In this document: piece by piece, positions 1 through 9,839 of the stretch
How the letters are laid out: every line of letters starts with the position of its first letter
How positions within the stretch are numbered: the stretch's first letter is position 1
From: Sapria himalayana
Taxonomy: Eukaryota > Streptophyta > Magnoliopsida > Malpighiales > Rafflesiaceae
NCBI GenBank assembly: GCA_029783825.1
Contig: JAREIK010000728.1
Span: 474,900 to 538,899 of the forward strand
Direction: 5' to 3'
Length of the DNA stretch: 64,000 nucleotides
The notes under the pieces: model-generated
The model's database searches: none
Told to the model about the DNA's origin: nothing
The model's input: the letters and a program-made list of their open reading frames with translations, nothing else
Made by a program: the position numbers and the translations under genes

Positions 1-1066
1 ATTTATATATTTATATATTTATATATTTATATATTTATATATTTATCTATTATATGTTTATATGTTTATATGTTTATATGTTTATATTTTATATATTTAT
101 ATGTTTATGTGTTTATATGTTTATATGTTTATATTATGTGTTTATATGTTTATGTGTTTATATGTTTATGTTTTATATGTTTATGTGTTTATATGTTTAT
201 GTGTTTATTTGTTTATGTGTTTATTGGTTTATGTGTTTATATGTTAATATGTTTATCTATTTATATGTTTATATGTTTACGTGTTTATATGTTTGTATGT
301 TTATATGTTTTTATGTTTGTATGTTTATATGTTTATATGATTATGTGTTTATATGTTTATATGTATATATGTTTATATGTTTAAATGTTTATATGTTTAT
401 ATATATATATTATATGTTTATATGTTTATATGTTTATATGTTTATATGTTTATATGTTTATATGTTTATATGTTTATATGTTTATATGTTTATATGTTTA
501 TATGTTTATATGTTTATATGTTTATATGTTTATATGTTTATATGTTTATATGTTTATATGTTTATATGTTTATATGTTTATATGTTATATATGTTTATAT
601 GTTATATGTTATATGTTATTGTTTATATATATATGTTTATATGTTTATATGTTTATATGTTTATATGTTTATATGTTTATATGTTTATATGTTTATATGT
701 TTATATGTTTATATGTTTATATGTTTATATGTTTATATGTTTATATGTTTATATGTTTATATGTTTATAGTTTATATGTTTATATGTTTATATGTTTATA
801 TGTTTATATGTTTATATGTTTATATGTTATATGTTTATATGTTTATATGTTTATATGTTTATATGTTTATATGTTTATATGTTTATATGTTTATATGTTT
901 ATATGTTTATATGTTTATATGTTTATATGTTTATATGTTTATATGTTTATATGTTTATATGTTTATATGTTTATATGTTTATATGTTTATATGTTTATAT
1001 GTTTATTTGTTTATATGTTTATATGTTTATATGTTTATATGTTTATATGTTTATATGTTTATATGT
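1..1066. repeat. Octamer satellite, TTTATATG zone
   Basis: Tandem array of an 8-bp unit. The first 50 bases read TATTTATA; from about position 51 the unit becomes TTTATATG and stays nearly uniform to about 1,066, with variants such as TTTATGTG before 400 and small phase slips near 585-625, 769 and 826. Because 8 is not a multiple of 3 and the unit makes no stop on the plus strand, all three forward frames stay open and give an artificial 8-residue peptide repeat (MFICLYVY). I infer this is non-coding satellite DNA. Confidence 0.97.
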
Positions 1067-1090
1067 TACATTTATACATTTATACATTTA

Positions 1091-1850
1091 TATATCTAGG
1101 TATTTATATCTCTGGGTATTTATATCTCTGGGTATTTATATCTCTGGGAATTTATATCTCTGTGAATTTATATCTCTGGGAATTTATATCTCTGGGAATT
1201 TATATCTCTGCGAATTTATATCTCTGGGAATTTATATCTCTGGGAATTTATATCTCTGGGAATTTATATCTCTGGGTATTTATATCTCTGGGTATTTATA
1301 TCCCTGGGTATTTATATCTCTGGGTATTTATATCTCTGGGTATTTATATCCCTGGGTATTTATATCTCTGGGTATTTATAACTCTGGGTATTTATCTCCC
1401 TGGGTATTTATATCCCTGGGTATTTATATCCCTGGGTATTTATCTCCCTGGGTATTTATATCCATGGGTATTTATCTCCCTGGGTATTTATCTCCCTGGG
1501 TATTTATCTCCCTGGGTATTTATCTCCCTGGGTATTTATCTCCCTGGGTATTTATCTCCCTGGGTATTTATCTCCCTGGGTATTTATCTCCCTGGGTATT
1601 TATCTCCCTGGGTATTTATCTCCCTGGGTATTTATCTCCCTGGGTATTTATCTCCCTGGGTATTTATCTCCCTGGGTATTTATCTCCCTGGGTTTTTATC
1701 TCCCTGGGTATTTATCTCCCTGGGTATTTATCTCCCTGGGTATTTATCTCCCTGGGTTTTTATCTCCATAGGTATTTATATCCCTAGGTATTTATATCCC
1801 TAGGTATTTATATCCCTAGGTATTTATATCCCTAAGTATTTATATCTCTA
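1091..1850. repeat. 16-bp satellite zone (TATTTATATCTCTGGG and derivatives)
   Basis: Tandem array whose period is doubled to 16 bp. Variants change along the array: TCTCTGGGAATTTATA near 1,140-1,265, then TCTCTGGGTATTTATA, then a long homogenised block of TCCCTGGGTATTTATC from about 1,470 to 1,740, and TATTTATATCCCTAGG at 1,775-1,835. The TATTTATA half matches the flanking octamer zones, so the 16-mer probably arose by amplifying a pair of octamers. It encodes nothing despite long open frames. Confidence 0.96.
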
Positions 1851-2042
1851 CATATTTATATATGTACATATTTATATTTGTACATATTTCTATATTTCTA
1901 TATTTCTATATTTCTATATTTCTATATTTCTATATTTTTATATTTCTATATTTCTCTATTTATATATTTCTCTATTTATATATTTATATATTTATATATT
2001 TATATATTTATATATTCATATATTTATATATGTATACACATT
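1851..2042. repeat. Octamer satellite, TATTTCTA / TATTTATA zone
   Basis: Two 16-bp units with a GTACA ending lead into about six TATTTCTA octamers and then TATTTATA octamers up to about 2,030. The array therefore starts and ends with the same TATTTATA octamer, which fits one continuous satellite with different local amplifications. No gene is present. Confidence 0.9.
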
Positions 2043-2076
2043 ATATTTAAATATATATAGATACATAGAATATATT

Positions 2077-2114
2077 CACACACACATATTTGTGTGTGTG
2101 TGTGTGTGTGTGTG
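2077..2114. repeat. CA/TG microsatellite, self-complementary
   Basis: A short CA run (2,077-2,086) is followed after four bases by a TG run (2,091-2,114). The two runs are complementary and can fold on themselves. They mark the right edge of the satellite block. Confidence 0.9.
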
Positions 2115-2128
2115 AATCATCAGAGTTG

Positions 2129-2199
2129 TTTTGTGTAGCTAAGGTGATTGCTATTATTTTTGAATATCAAGTATGTGGGTTCGAATCCCACTTTGCCTT
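2129..2199 (+). other. tRNA-like head with A and B box, probable SINE remnant
   Basis: The 17 bases at 2,175-2,191 form a perfect TPsiC arm (GTGGG, loop TTCGAAT, CCCAC). A D-arm-like sequence (TAGCTAAGGTGATTGC) lies at 2,136-2,151, and T8 to T-stem spacing is 39 nt, close to a real tRNA. A 4-bp anticodon-like stem with a 7-nt loop can be drawn, but the acceptor ends (TTTTGTG and TTTGCCT) do not pair. I read this as a decayed tRNA-derived internal Pol III promoter, as in SINEs, and not as a working tRNA. A chance match of the arm is possible. Confidence 0.4.
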
Positions 2200-2291
2200 T
2201 AATAATTGTAGCTACTTAAAAATAATAATTTTTTTATTATTTTTTTAATCCCCGACGTGTCAGCTGGGTGGTAAAATCTTGTTTCCAATTT

Positions 2292-2400
2292 TTAGTGCAC
2301 CAAGATATTATTTTTTTTTATTTTGTTTCACATTTTTTATATTTTTTTTCTAAATTCATTTTTTTTCAAATATTTTGTATTTGGTTCACTAAAACTTATA
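2292..2400. repeat. Orphan arm of the foldback inverted repeat
   Basis: The order of motifs (TTTAGTGCACC, then TTTTTCAAATATTTT, then GGTTCACTAAAAC) resembles the right-hand inverted arm of the foldback elements at 3,097-4,165 and 4,213-5,411. No GAGCTC core is attached. It may be the remaining end of an older copy. The match is partial and AT-rich, so confidence is moderate. Confidence 0.4.
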
Positions 2401-2475
2401 TTACCCCTTTTTTTATGAGCACTTACTGAAACAATTCTTAGGAAACATTTTTATTTTCTTTTTTTATTTTTTTTC

Positions 2476-2530
2476 ATAGCTTGTGTAAGGAAAAAAATAG
2501 CTTGTGTAAGGAAGAAAATAGCTTGCATAA
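2476..2530. repeat. Three tandem copies of a ~20-bp unit
   Basis: The unit ATAGCTTGTGTAAGGAARAA is repeated twice, with a third partial copy (ATAGCTTGCATAAT). It is a local slippage duplication in otherwise featureless AT-rich DNA. Confidence 0.85.
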
Positions 2531-2759
2531 TAGACTAGACTCAAATAAAGCAAAAATATTTATCAAATAGATGATAAAATTATTAAAACTCCTTTTTAAA
2601 ATACTCAATTAAATCTTTATCATATGACTCATCAATTTTTTTTTCAACAATTTGAACAATTTAAAATATCACCTTTATTTTTATAAATGGACACTTCAAA
2701 ATTTTCTCTAAGAATATAAGCAGTTACTAGTATCTATAATTTTATTAAATAAAATACTT

Positions 2760-3060
2760 AACCATTGAATTCCAAATAATCCTAGATATTACACATCCCA
2801 GAATACCAAAATACAATCTCCCCTCACCCCTGGCCCCTCACCCCTCGCTGGAGTTCAATTGAGCTCCTAGAACTCCATCATGGAGCTCCTCGAAGGAACT
2901 CTAGTGAGCTCAACGTTGGAGTTCCAGAAAGGGGAGATGAACAAGGTGCAAAGGGACCGGGGAGAGGGGAAAGGAGAGAGGGGCAAAGGGAGAAAGGCAA
3001 GGGTATTTTGGATTAGGATAATTAAGTGCAACAAAAATTAATTAGTTTAGAGTTTTCTTG
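2760..3060. mobile_element. Foldback element FB1 (degenerate, GAGCTC core)
   Basis: A GC-rich island at 2,818-3,005 has a C-rich left part (CCCCTCACCCC), a short GAGCTC/GGAGTTCCA core and a G-rich right part (GGGGAGAGGGG). Short AT-rich arms that include ATACCAAAATAC on the left and GGGTATTTTGGAT on the right face each other in inverted orientation. The right arm continues to about 3,096 and stops where FB2 begins, so FB1 looks truncated or overrun by FB2. No coding capacity. This is the most decayed of four related islands. Confidence 0.65.
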
Positions 3061-3096
3061 CACCATTTTTTAAATATTAAAATTTGTGTTTAATAG

Positions 3097-4165
3097 GAAG
3101 AATTGTGTTTTAGTGAACTCCCACAAAAATATTTGAAAAAAGTGAACGAAAATTTTAATTTTCAAAAAAAAATACATCAAACTCTTAAATAATTAATTTT
3201 TGTTACATTGAATTGTTATAATACCAAAATACCCTCACCCCTCTTTCGTCCTATCCCACTCTTTCATCGCTCCTCGCCCCTTTCTCTTCTCCCCTTGCCC
3301 CTCTTTCCTCTCTCCTCGCCCCTGACATCTCTCACCTAACCCCTCTCAGTCTCCTCTCTCCCCTCGCCCCTCTCACCTCTCCCCTTTCTCCTCGCTCTCA
3401 CTCTTCGCCCCTCTTCCTCACCCCTCATTGGAGCTCAACGAACTCCATCATGGGACTTGCTGGAGCTCCACGAGCTCACTAGAGATCCTCACTGAAGCTC
3501 CACAAGCTTCTTAGAGCTCTTCGTTGGAGCTCGTGGAGCTCCATCGAGCTCCTCTGTGGAGCTCTCCAATGAAGCTCCACACCATTGACCTTTCTCTGAT
3601 GTAGCTCCATGAGCTCCATCATATAGCTCGCTAGAGTTCCAACAAGGAGCTCCAAAGGGCTTGTGGAGCTTCTTTGGAGGAACTCTTGGAGCTCTATCAA
3701 TCTCCTCCATGGAGCTCCAGCGATGGGCGAGGAGAGAAGAGAGGAAGGAGAGGAGAGAAGGAAAAGGGGTCAGGGGAGAGAGATCAAGGGCAAGGGGAGA
3801 GGGACAATAAGAGAGGGATGATGAGAAAGGGGCAACTAGAGAGGGGCGATCGGAGCGGGGCAAGGGGAAAGAGAAGAGTGGAGAAAGGTCAGGGGAGAGG
3901 GGAGAAGGGAGAGTGGAGAGGAATCAGAAGAGGCCAAGGGCAAGGGGAGAGGGGCGATAAAAGAAAGGTGATGAGAGAGAGGCGAGGGGAGAGGGGACAA
4001 GGGGAGAGAGACGGGGGGAGATGGGTGAGGGTATTTGGTATTATAACAATTCAATGTACCAAAAATCAATTATTTAAAATTTGGTGCACATATTTTAAAA
4101 TATTAAAATTTCAGTAATATTTTTTCAAATATTTTATTGGGAGTGCACAAAAACACAATTTTCTC
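3097..4165. mobile_element. Foldback element FB2 (long inverted arms, GAGCTC core)
   Basis: Inverted arms of roughly 145 bp flank a GC-rich core. The left arm starts AAGAATTGTGTTTTAGTG and the right arm ends CACAAAAACACAATTTTCTC, and both contain AAATATTTGAAAAA and ATTGAATTGTTATAATACC on opposite strands. Between the arms the order is a CT-rich half (3,230-3,425), a core with many GAGCTC or GAGCTCC hexamers (about 3,430-3,720) and a GA-rich half (3,725-4,020). The whole element is therefore close to a giant palindrome. No clear target duplication was found. The reading frames inside it are by-products of the repeat. It resembles a foldback element or large MITE with no transposase. Confidence 0.8.
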
Positions 4166-4212
4166 ATTTTATTATTCATGATCACAAGAACCTTTATTAG
4201 TAATAACTTAAA

Positions 4213-5411
4213 AGAGAATTGTGTTTTGGTGCACTTCCCAAAAAATATTTGAAAAAAGTAAATTCAAGTTTTTATATTTATAAAAAAATGCACCAAACTC
4301 TTTACATATTAAAAATTGGAGCACTCAATTATATTAATACTAATTTACCTTAAATAATTAAAACTCACCCTTCCCTTGCATGACGCCCCTCGACCAATGC
4401 CCCTCGCTCGATGCCTCTCGTCGCTCACTCCTCACCTCTCGCCCTCTCCCCTTGCCCTCTCCATCGAGCTCGTGGTCGAGTTCCAACAGCTCCTAGAGCT
4501 TGTCGATGAGCTCCTAAAACTCGAGGATGAGATCCACAAACTCTAGAAGCTCGACGATGAACTATTGAAGATCGTTGTCAAGCACCAAGAGCTACAAGAG
4601 CTCATAGTTGAGCTCTAATAGCTCGTGGTTGAGCTCTAGTAACTCCTAGAGTTCAACGATGAGCTGTTGGAGTTCAATGTCGCTCACCATGAGCTCCTAA
4701 AGCTCATCGTCAAGCTCTTGGAATGTGTGGTCGAGCTCTAGAAACTATTGGAGCTCGACAATGAGCTCATAGAACTCGAGGATGAGCTCCACAAGCTCCA
4801 AAAGCTCAACAATGAACTACTAGAGCTCGTCGTTGAGCATAAAGAGCTTCTGGGGCTCGAGGTCGAGCTCGACCAGCTCCTAGAGCTCAACGAAGAGCTA
4901 CTGGAGCTCATCGTTGAGCACCATGAGCTCCATGAACTTTTTGTCCAGCACTACATGTTCTTGGAGTTCATTGTCGAGCTCTTGGAGCTTATCATCAAGC
5001 TCCTAGAGCTCAATGGAAAGGGTGGGGGAAGAGGGTGAGGGGCGAGGGAAAAGGGCGAGGGGCGAGGGGTGAGGGGCTGGGGTGAGGGGCTGGGGCGAGG
5101 GGCGATGGGCGATGGGCATGGGGCGATGGGCATGGGGCGATGGGCATGGGGCGAGGGGCGTAGTGCGAGGTGCAAGGTTCTAGGGGCGTCAAGCATGGGG
5201 CGTGAGACAAAGGGGCTTATAGCGAAGGAAGAGGGGCGAGGCACCCAGGGAAGAGTGAGTTTTAATTGCTATGGGTAAATTAGAATTAATGTAATTCAGT
5301 ATACTAAATTTTAATTTGTTAAGAGTTTAGTGCACTTTTTTATAAAAACAAAATCTTAGGTGCCTCTTTTTCAAATATTTTTTGGATAATGAACCAAAAC
5401 ACAACTTCTTA
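4213..5411. mobile_element. Foldback element FB3 (long inverted arms, GAGCTC core)
   Basis: It has the same arm family as FB2: the left end reads AGAATTGTGTTTTGGTGCAC and the right end reads GAACCAAAACACAACTTCTT, with AAATATTTGAAAAA and TTTAGTGCAC shared in inverted orientation. The core from 4,368 has a C-rich start (CGCCCCTCG repeats), a long GAGCTC-rich middle (4,455-5,020) and a G-rich end with repeated GGGGCGAGGGGC (5,030-5,160). The G-run density at the right end could support quadruplex folding. No target duplication or transposase was seen. Confidence 0.8.
4459..5037 (+). other. Repeat-derived coiled-coil-like reading frame in FB3
   Basis: The GAGCTC-rich middle of FB3 is built from units whose lengths are multiples of three (about 21 and 30 nt), so one frame persists for almost 580 bases. 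It translates as a Leu/Glu-rich repeat of the type ELLELxVEL, because GAGCTC reads Glu-Leu. The last 96 codons from the ATG at 4,748 have no stop; the earlier part of the same frame has several TAG/TAA stops. There is no promoter, homologue or conserved start that I can see. I infer it is a property of the satellite and not a gene, but the kept phase is unusual. Confidence 0.4.
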
Positions 5412-5699
5412 TTTTTATTTTTGGGATAATGATGTTTATTAATTAGAGAAGAATAGAAAATTAGTATAAAAGGAATAAAAGATAAAAAATTAGTGGGAAT
5501 AATAATACAACTTTGATAATTATAAGGAAGAAAAAATATTAAAAGTTGTTATTCATAAATATCTAAAATGCCCATGTATCATTTCAAAAAAAAATGGCCA
5601 TTTATCATTTCAAAAGAAAAACGCCCATGTATAATTCTCTCATTTTTTAATGATTAAAATTAAAGTATTATTTTTAAAAAAATATCTTTTTTGACTTTT
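5412..5699. repeat. AT-rich spacer with three ~32-bp repeats
   Basis: At about 5,565-5,640 the motif CCATGTATCATTTCAAAA recurs three times with changes (AATGCCCATGT..., AATGGCCATTT..., AACGCCCATGT...). The rest of the spacer is AT-rich with nothing recognisable. Confidence 0.7.
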
Positions 5700-5861
5700 C
5701 TTCAAATAAACCAAAATATGTTTTTTTAGTAAATTTATGTTTTGGGGCTCCAAATTAATAATATTTATGTCCATTTTTCTGTGTAATTACAAATATACCT
5801 TAAGTATATTAAAAAAAACTTTTTTCAAAAACACTTTTCTCAATAGTGTTTTTGAACATGA

Positions 5862-5902
<41 letters not shown>

Positions 5903-5980
5903 TAACTATATATAATATACATACATACATTTTAAACCTTTTATAATATTTTAAACATATAACATATACGTATATAGTTT
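5700..5980 (-). repeat. Inverted copy of the unit-1/unit-2 downstream flank
   Basis: Read on the minus strand, this segment resembles 47,300-47,780 and 60,470-60,930. Shared landmarks are TTTGGAGCCCCAAAA, a hairpin-like region around TCAATAGTGTTTTTGAA and TA-rich runs with TTTTAAACAT. It lies directly before the copia 5' LTR and contains a TG microsatellite (5,865-5,900). It is probably an inverted repeat family that also occurs downstream of both copia units. Confidence 0.55.
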
Positions 5981-6565
5981 TGTTAAGTTTGTCCAAGTTG
6001 GATAAACTAAGTTTTATTTGGTTTGTATTCCTAAATGATTATTTAAATTTTAAAATAGTAATATATAATTATTATTCTAAGTTTGTTTTTCAATTATTAT
6101 CTTTTTTGGTTTTTTTTTTAGTAGATGTAGACCATGGTGAACAAAAAACATGGAATAATTTCTCACATTCTAAAATTAAAAAAAAAAACTTAAAATGTAA
6201 AAAAGAAAACTTCTTGGGAAGTGTCCTCATCAAACTAACAAAATATTTTTTTGGAAGTTGAACATTTTTTATCTAAAGCATAAATTGTGTTTTTAAAGAG
6301 ATACACTAGGCATGTATTTTTATTTTATGTTCCTATATCATTTTTTATTCAATTACCTTTCTCATTTTTTGGCAAATAGAAATGAAACAAAAATATAGTT
6401 ATTATGCTGGTGTTTTTTCTTTTAAGGGAGCCATGTCACTCGACTCCCTTTTATAATCTATCTAGAAGATCATGTTGTGCTACTAGTTATTGATGTCTGA
6501 ATTATTTGTGATATTTTGTGTGCTAAAGTGTGTGTTATTGTACTAAAATAAAAGATTATTATTGA
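5981..6565 (+). mobile_element. Copia unit 1, 5' LTR-like segment
   Basis: It begins TGTTAAGTTTGTCCAAGTTG and matches the segments at 29,108-29,700 and 57,952-58,600 along its length. Landmarks are GGATAAACTAAGTTTTATTT, CTTTTTTGGCAAATAGAAATG, and the end part CTAGTTATTGATGTCTGAAT. Those other two copies sit directly after the copia RNase H remnant, so this copy is the matching upstream LTR. The right end is uncertain because similarity to the 3' LTR fades near 6,565. Confidence 0.7.
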
Positions 6566-8340
6566 ATAGAATGTCAATTAAAATCAACAAATTGAAAACT
6601 TAACCTAGAGAACAATATGAAAAGATTTTCGAAGTATTCTTCCGAAAATTTTCAGGTTTACATTAGAATTCTGAATTACTAAATTCTAAAGTTTTATATT
6701 CTAAAAAATTAATTTTGCTTCAAAACATAATATTTATGTTTTTCATTATTTTATAAAATGTAGTACACATAAAGAAGTTGTTAGTACAGATTATTTGATT
6801 TGGTATTGTATATATTAGACTTTGGGCATTAATATATACATTAAATTGTTTGTCATTTTTTGTGATTTTGAATTGTGAATTGTGCATTTAAAATATGAAT
6901 TTAATTTTTGGTTTTAATTTAAATAAAATTTAGGTTCTGAATTTTATTTAATTAAAACTTATTACTTTCAAAATAGAAATTATCAATTTCAATTAGTTTT
7001 ATATTAAAAATTCTTTTGTGCAAAATAAAATATATTTGAAACATTTTTAGCGGTTTCAAATTAACCACTATTCCATTGGTCTTCCCCAATAATTAGTATC
7101 AGAGCTTTGATTCTTGATACTACTCAAAAAGTGATATCATAAATTTCATTGAGGAAGTCCTTCATTGATACTAGAACTAGATGTTTTTTCATTATTATTA
7201 TATTATTATTGATACTACAAGTATTAGATATTTTAATTCATTGATACTACTGACATGATATCTAGTTTATTATTATTCAATATTATTATATTAGTATTAG
7301 ATTTTTATCACTAACAATGTAGGGATATTAGACATATTTGAGATATTTTTGTTTGTCTGGGTTTATTTGTGGTTGATGTTGACATTTGTTATCATAGAGG
7401 ATCATTATATTGTAATAAAGTTAATAAGTATCATTATGTCTTTATTATATTTCTTAATTTTATCAGTTAGATAATATTCTAAAAACTTATTGATAATAAT
7501 ATTTTATCAATAAAGATCTATAATTATAAAAGGCATACAAGTAGTAAAGATAACTTTTACCTAAATATCAATTTCTCAAAGATTATATCTACAATTCGGT
7601 TAACCAACAATGAGAATATAATTCTAGTAGATAAAATAATTTAGGATTTTGGTAGAATCTTTAATCCTAGTGTTTGTCTATTTTGATTTGTATGTTTCAT
7701 GTTTAAATACTTTGGTTCATATTAAGTTTGTATATGGAATAAAGGTTGGATTATTATCAAAATATCTATTTTTCCTAATAACATACAAGGTAGTTATCAC
7801 CATTGAGCTCTTCCCAATGATAGTCCTCTCATAGTTATCTCCTTAGTATTTTATCAATGAGACAACAAATCATCCTTATATAAAGATTCAAGTACATACC
7901 TTTTAGATAACTCGTCAACTGCCCATGATAGGTGCTTCATATAAAAATTTTAATTCTCAAGCCGGTAGTATCTTTAAAACTTTGAACTAATATGGTCTTA
8001 AAAGTATTTACACTATCACTATTGTAAATATCATACTCATAAAATTAATATATGACTTTCCTTTGAATCTCACTAGTTGGAATCATATAAATGAAAATAA
8101 CTCAAAAAACTTTCATCACCTTGTGAGTCAACCACTCACACATATCCTATGGATTACTTGCTATCATCCTCCATAGTGATGATACAATTCCAACACTAAA
8201 GTGAAACCCTTAGGATTTAAGATAATATTTTATAAAATGCTCACATCAATAGAGAGTTGATTCTTCAAAGATATGTTCAATAGATTGGTATGTGAAACCA
8301 TTTATGCTTTGGTTTTGTGAGCATCATACTGGCAACAATT
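6566..8340. other. AT-rich region between copia LTR and gag, no gene seen
   Basis: No protein homology was recognised. An initiator-Met-like primer site, TAGTATCAGAGC, lies at 7,094-7,105. In a normal copia element this would directly follow the LTR, which implies an LTR of about 1.1 kb, but 6,566-7,090 does not match the 3' LTR. The stretch 7,110-7,320 has repeated ATTATTATT and GATACTA motifs. The rest looks like decayed leader DNA. Confidence 0.5.
7094..7105 (+). promoter_or_regulatory. Possible copia primer binding site (tRNA-iMet)
   Basis: TAGTATCAGAGC differs by one base from the canonical plant retrotransposon primer site TGGTATCAGAGC. It lies between the LTR and gag on the same strand. 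The unexplained gap to the LTR similarity makes this tentative. Confidence 0.45.
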
Positions 8341-9839
8341 AATATATTTCAATTTTGGGTTTAGACATATAAGTTGGTCTCATACATCACAATTAAAAGA
8401 CTTGTTACTTCATTTTTATCATATGTATGAGTGAGTGTCATGGTTTATCTATCACCATCCACTATGAAAATACACACTAACCCACCAATAGTTAAATCAT
8501 AATTTTAGTTTTTATAATTATCAATTCCAACAATATCCATTCAACAACATAAGAAAACATTGCATTTATAATCAATATCCATACATCATATTAATCTAAA
8601 TAAATGAACCCTAGGCCTCATTTTGAGAATCTAAAATTCAAAACCCAATTCCCCGTGGTATTTCAATAAATTTCTCAAAATCTACCATATATATGGGATT
8701 TGAAAGAAATATCTCCCAACTCTTGGATTTAGCTTTGATCTCATGTCCTTCACTTGCTCATGAATTTCCTAGCAAGTGTAAAAATTATATTTGGGGTTAT
8801 TGCTATGCCTATTTGAGGGTGAAGAAGAAGAGAGAAGTTGAATGATTTTTCAGATCTTTTCTCCTCATTTTTTTCCATATATTTTATACTTAGGTATTTT
8901 GCAAGTAGAAAGTTAAAAATGAGGAATGATATCATGACTTTGACCTTTGGTCTCTTGATCTCGAGGTCATAGTACTAGGAAGTGATCATGACTTTGGAAT
9001 ATTTCTTAAGGTCTCTATCCTAAAAGTCATGGCACTAAGAAGTAGTTGTGACTTTTGTAATTAGCCAATATATCAAAGTCATGGTTTTGGGACATGACCA
9101 CAACAATGCCTTCTCATGAGTACAAAAAGTTGTGGCCATGAAAATGGTCATGGCTTAAGTAATATCCTTTTTAAATATTTGTATCTAAGATTCATGGTGC
9201 TAATAAATGATTATGACTCTGGACTTATGAATATTAAGCATATGATAAAAATAAAGTAGCTATGTTAGAGAATAATCATGACTATTATAACAAATGGAGT
9301 ACTTAGTTAAAGCAACATGATGTTAATATCACAACTAATTAAATGTTACACGATAATTGTTATTGTGATTCCAAGATAATCTCATAGCCAACAAAATTTT
9401 GATTCACAATGAAGGTTTATGCCAAGAAGGTGATAGATTCTGAACATAAAAAATACCTCATAACTAATTATTTGATAGGACTGGATATTACCAAGTCAAT
9501 AGTTACCTCCAAAAACTTAATAATTTTACTATTATTCATCACAAGTCATCAAAACTCAAATTTCATGAAATCATTTTAATTATCAAACTTTTCCATTCTT
9601 ATATATCATTAAAATTCATCCAAATACACAAGAATATTTAGTACTTAAAATATTAAACATGCATTAAGTATTCTATTTGAAAAGATAGAATGTGTGACTA
9701 CCTTATAGTCAAATAGCTAATTGTTCTGAACAAAAGGATAAAACTTAAAAAATTCAGCTAAGAATGAAAAATTTTTACTTTAGGGTTACCTCAACCATTT
9801 AAAAATGATAAGTAGTGATACTTATCAATATATTTCTTA
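8341..9839. repeat. Unit-1 paralogous spacer with GTCATGAC-type repeats
   Basis: From about 8,341 this aligns by eye with unit 2 from about 49,320 (shared words include AATTATCAATTCCAACAAT and TATAATCAATATCCAT). Between 8,930 and 9,260 a degenerate motif around TCATGACTTTG and its near-complement recurs about every 45-80 bases; unit 2 keeps the same pattern at 49,840-50,290. No gene was recognised in either copy. Confidence 0.6.

Noticed and set aside
54..1803. Very long open frames (up to 472 codons) rich in Met-Phe-Ile-Cys-Leu-Tyr-Val
   Set aside because: They are translations of the 8- and 16-bp satellite. All three forward frames are open at once, there is no codon structure, and the peptide changes only where the repeat unit changes.
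2129..2199. Functional tRNA gene
   Set aside because: The T-arm is perfect but the acceptor stem does not pair and the anticodon stem is weak.
3479..4117. Overlapping open frames on both strands in FB2
   Set aside because: Simple Arg/Gly/Glu-rich or Ser/Pro-rich text caused by GA-rich and CT-rich repeats; no domain or start context.
4951..5278. Pro/Ser/His-rich minus-strand and Gly/Trp-rich plus-strand frames in FB3
   Set aside because: Direct translation of GGGGCGAGGGGC-type repeats.
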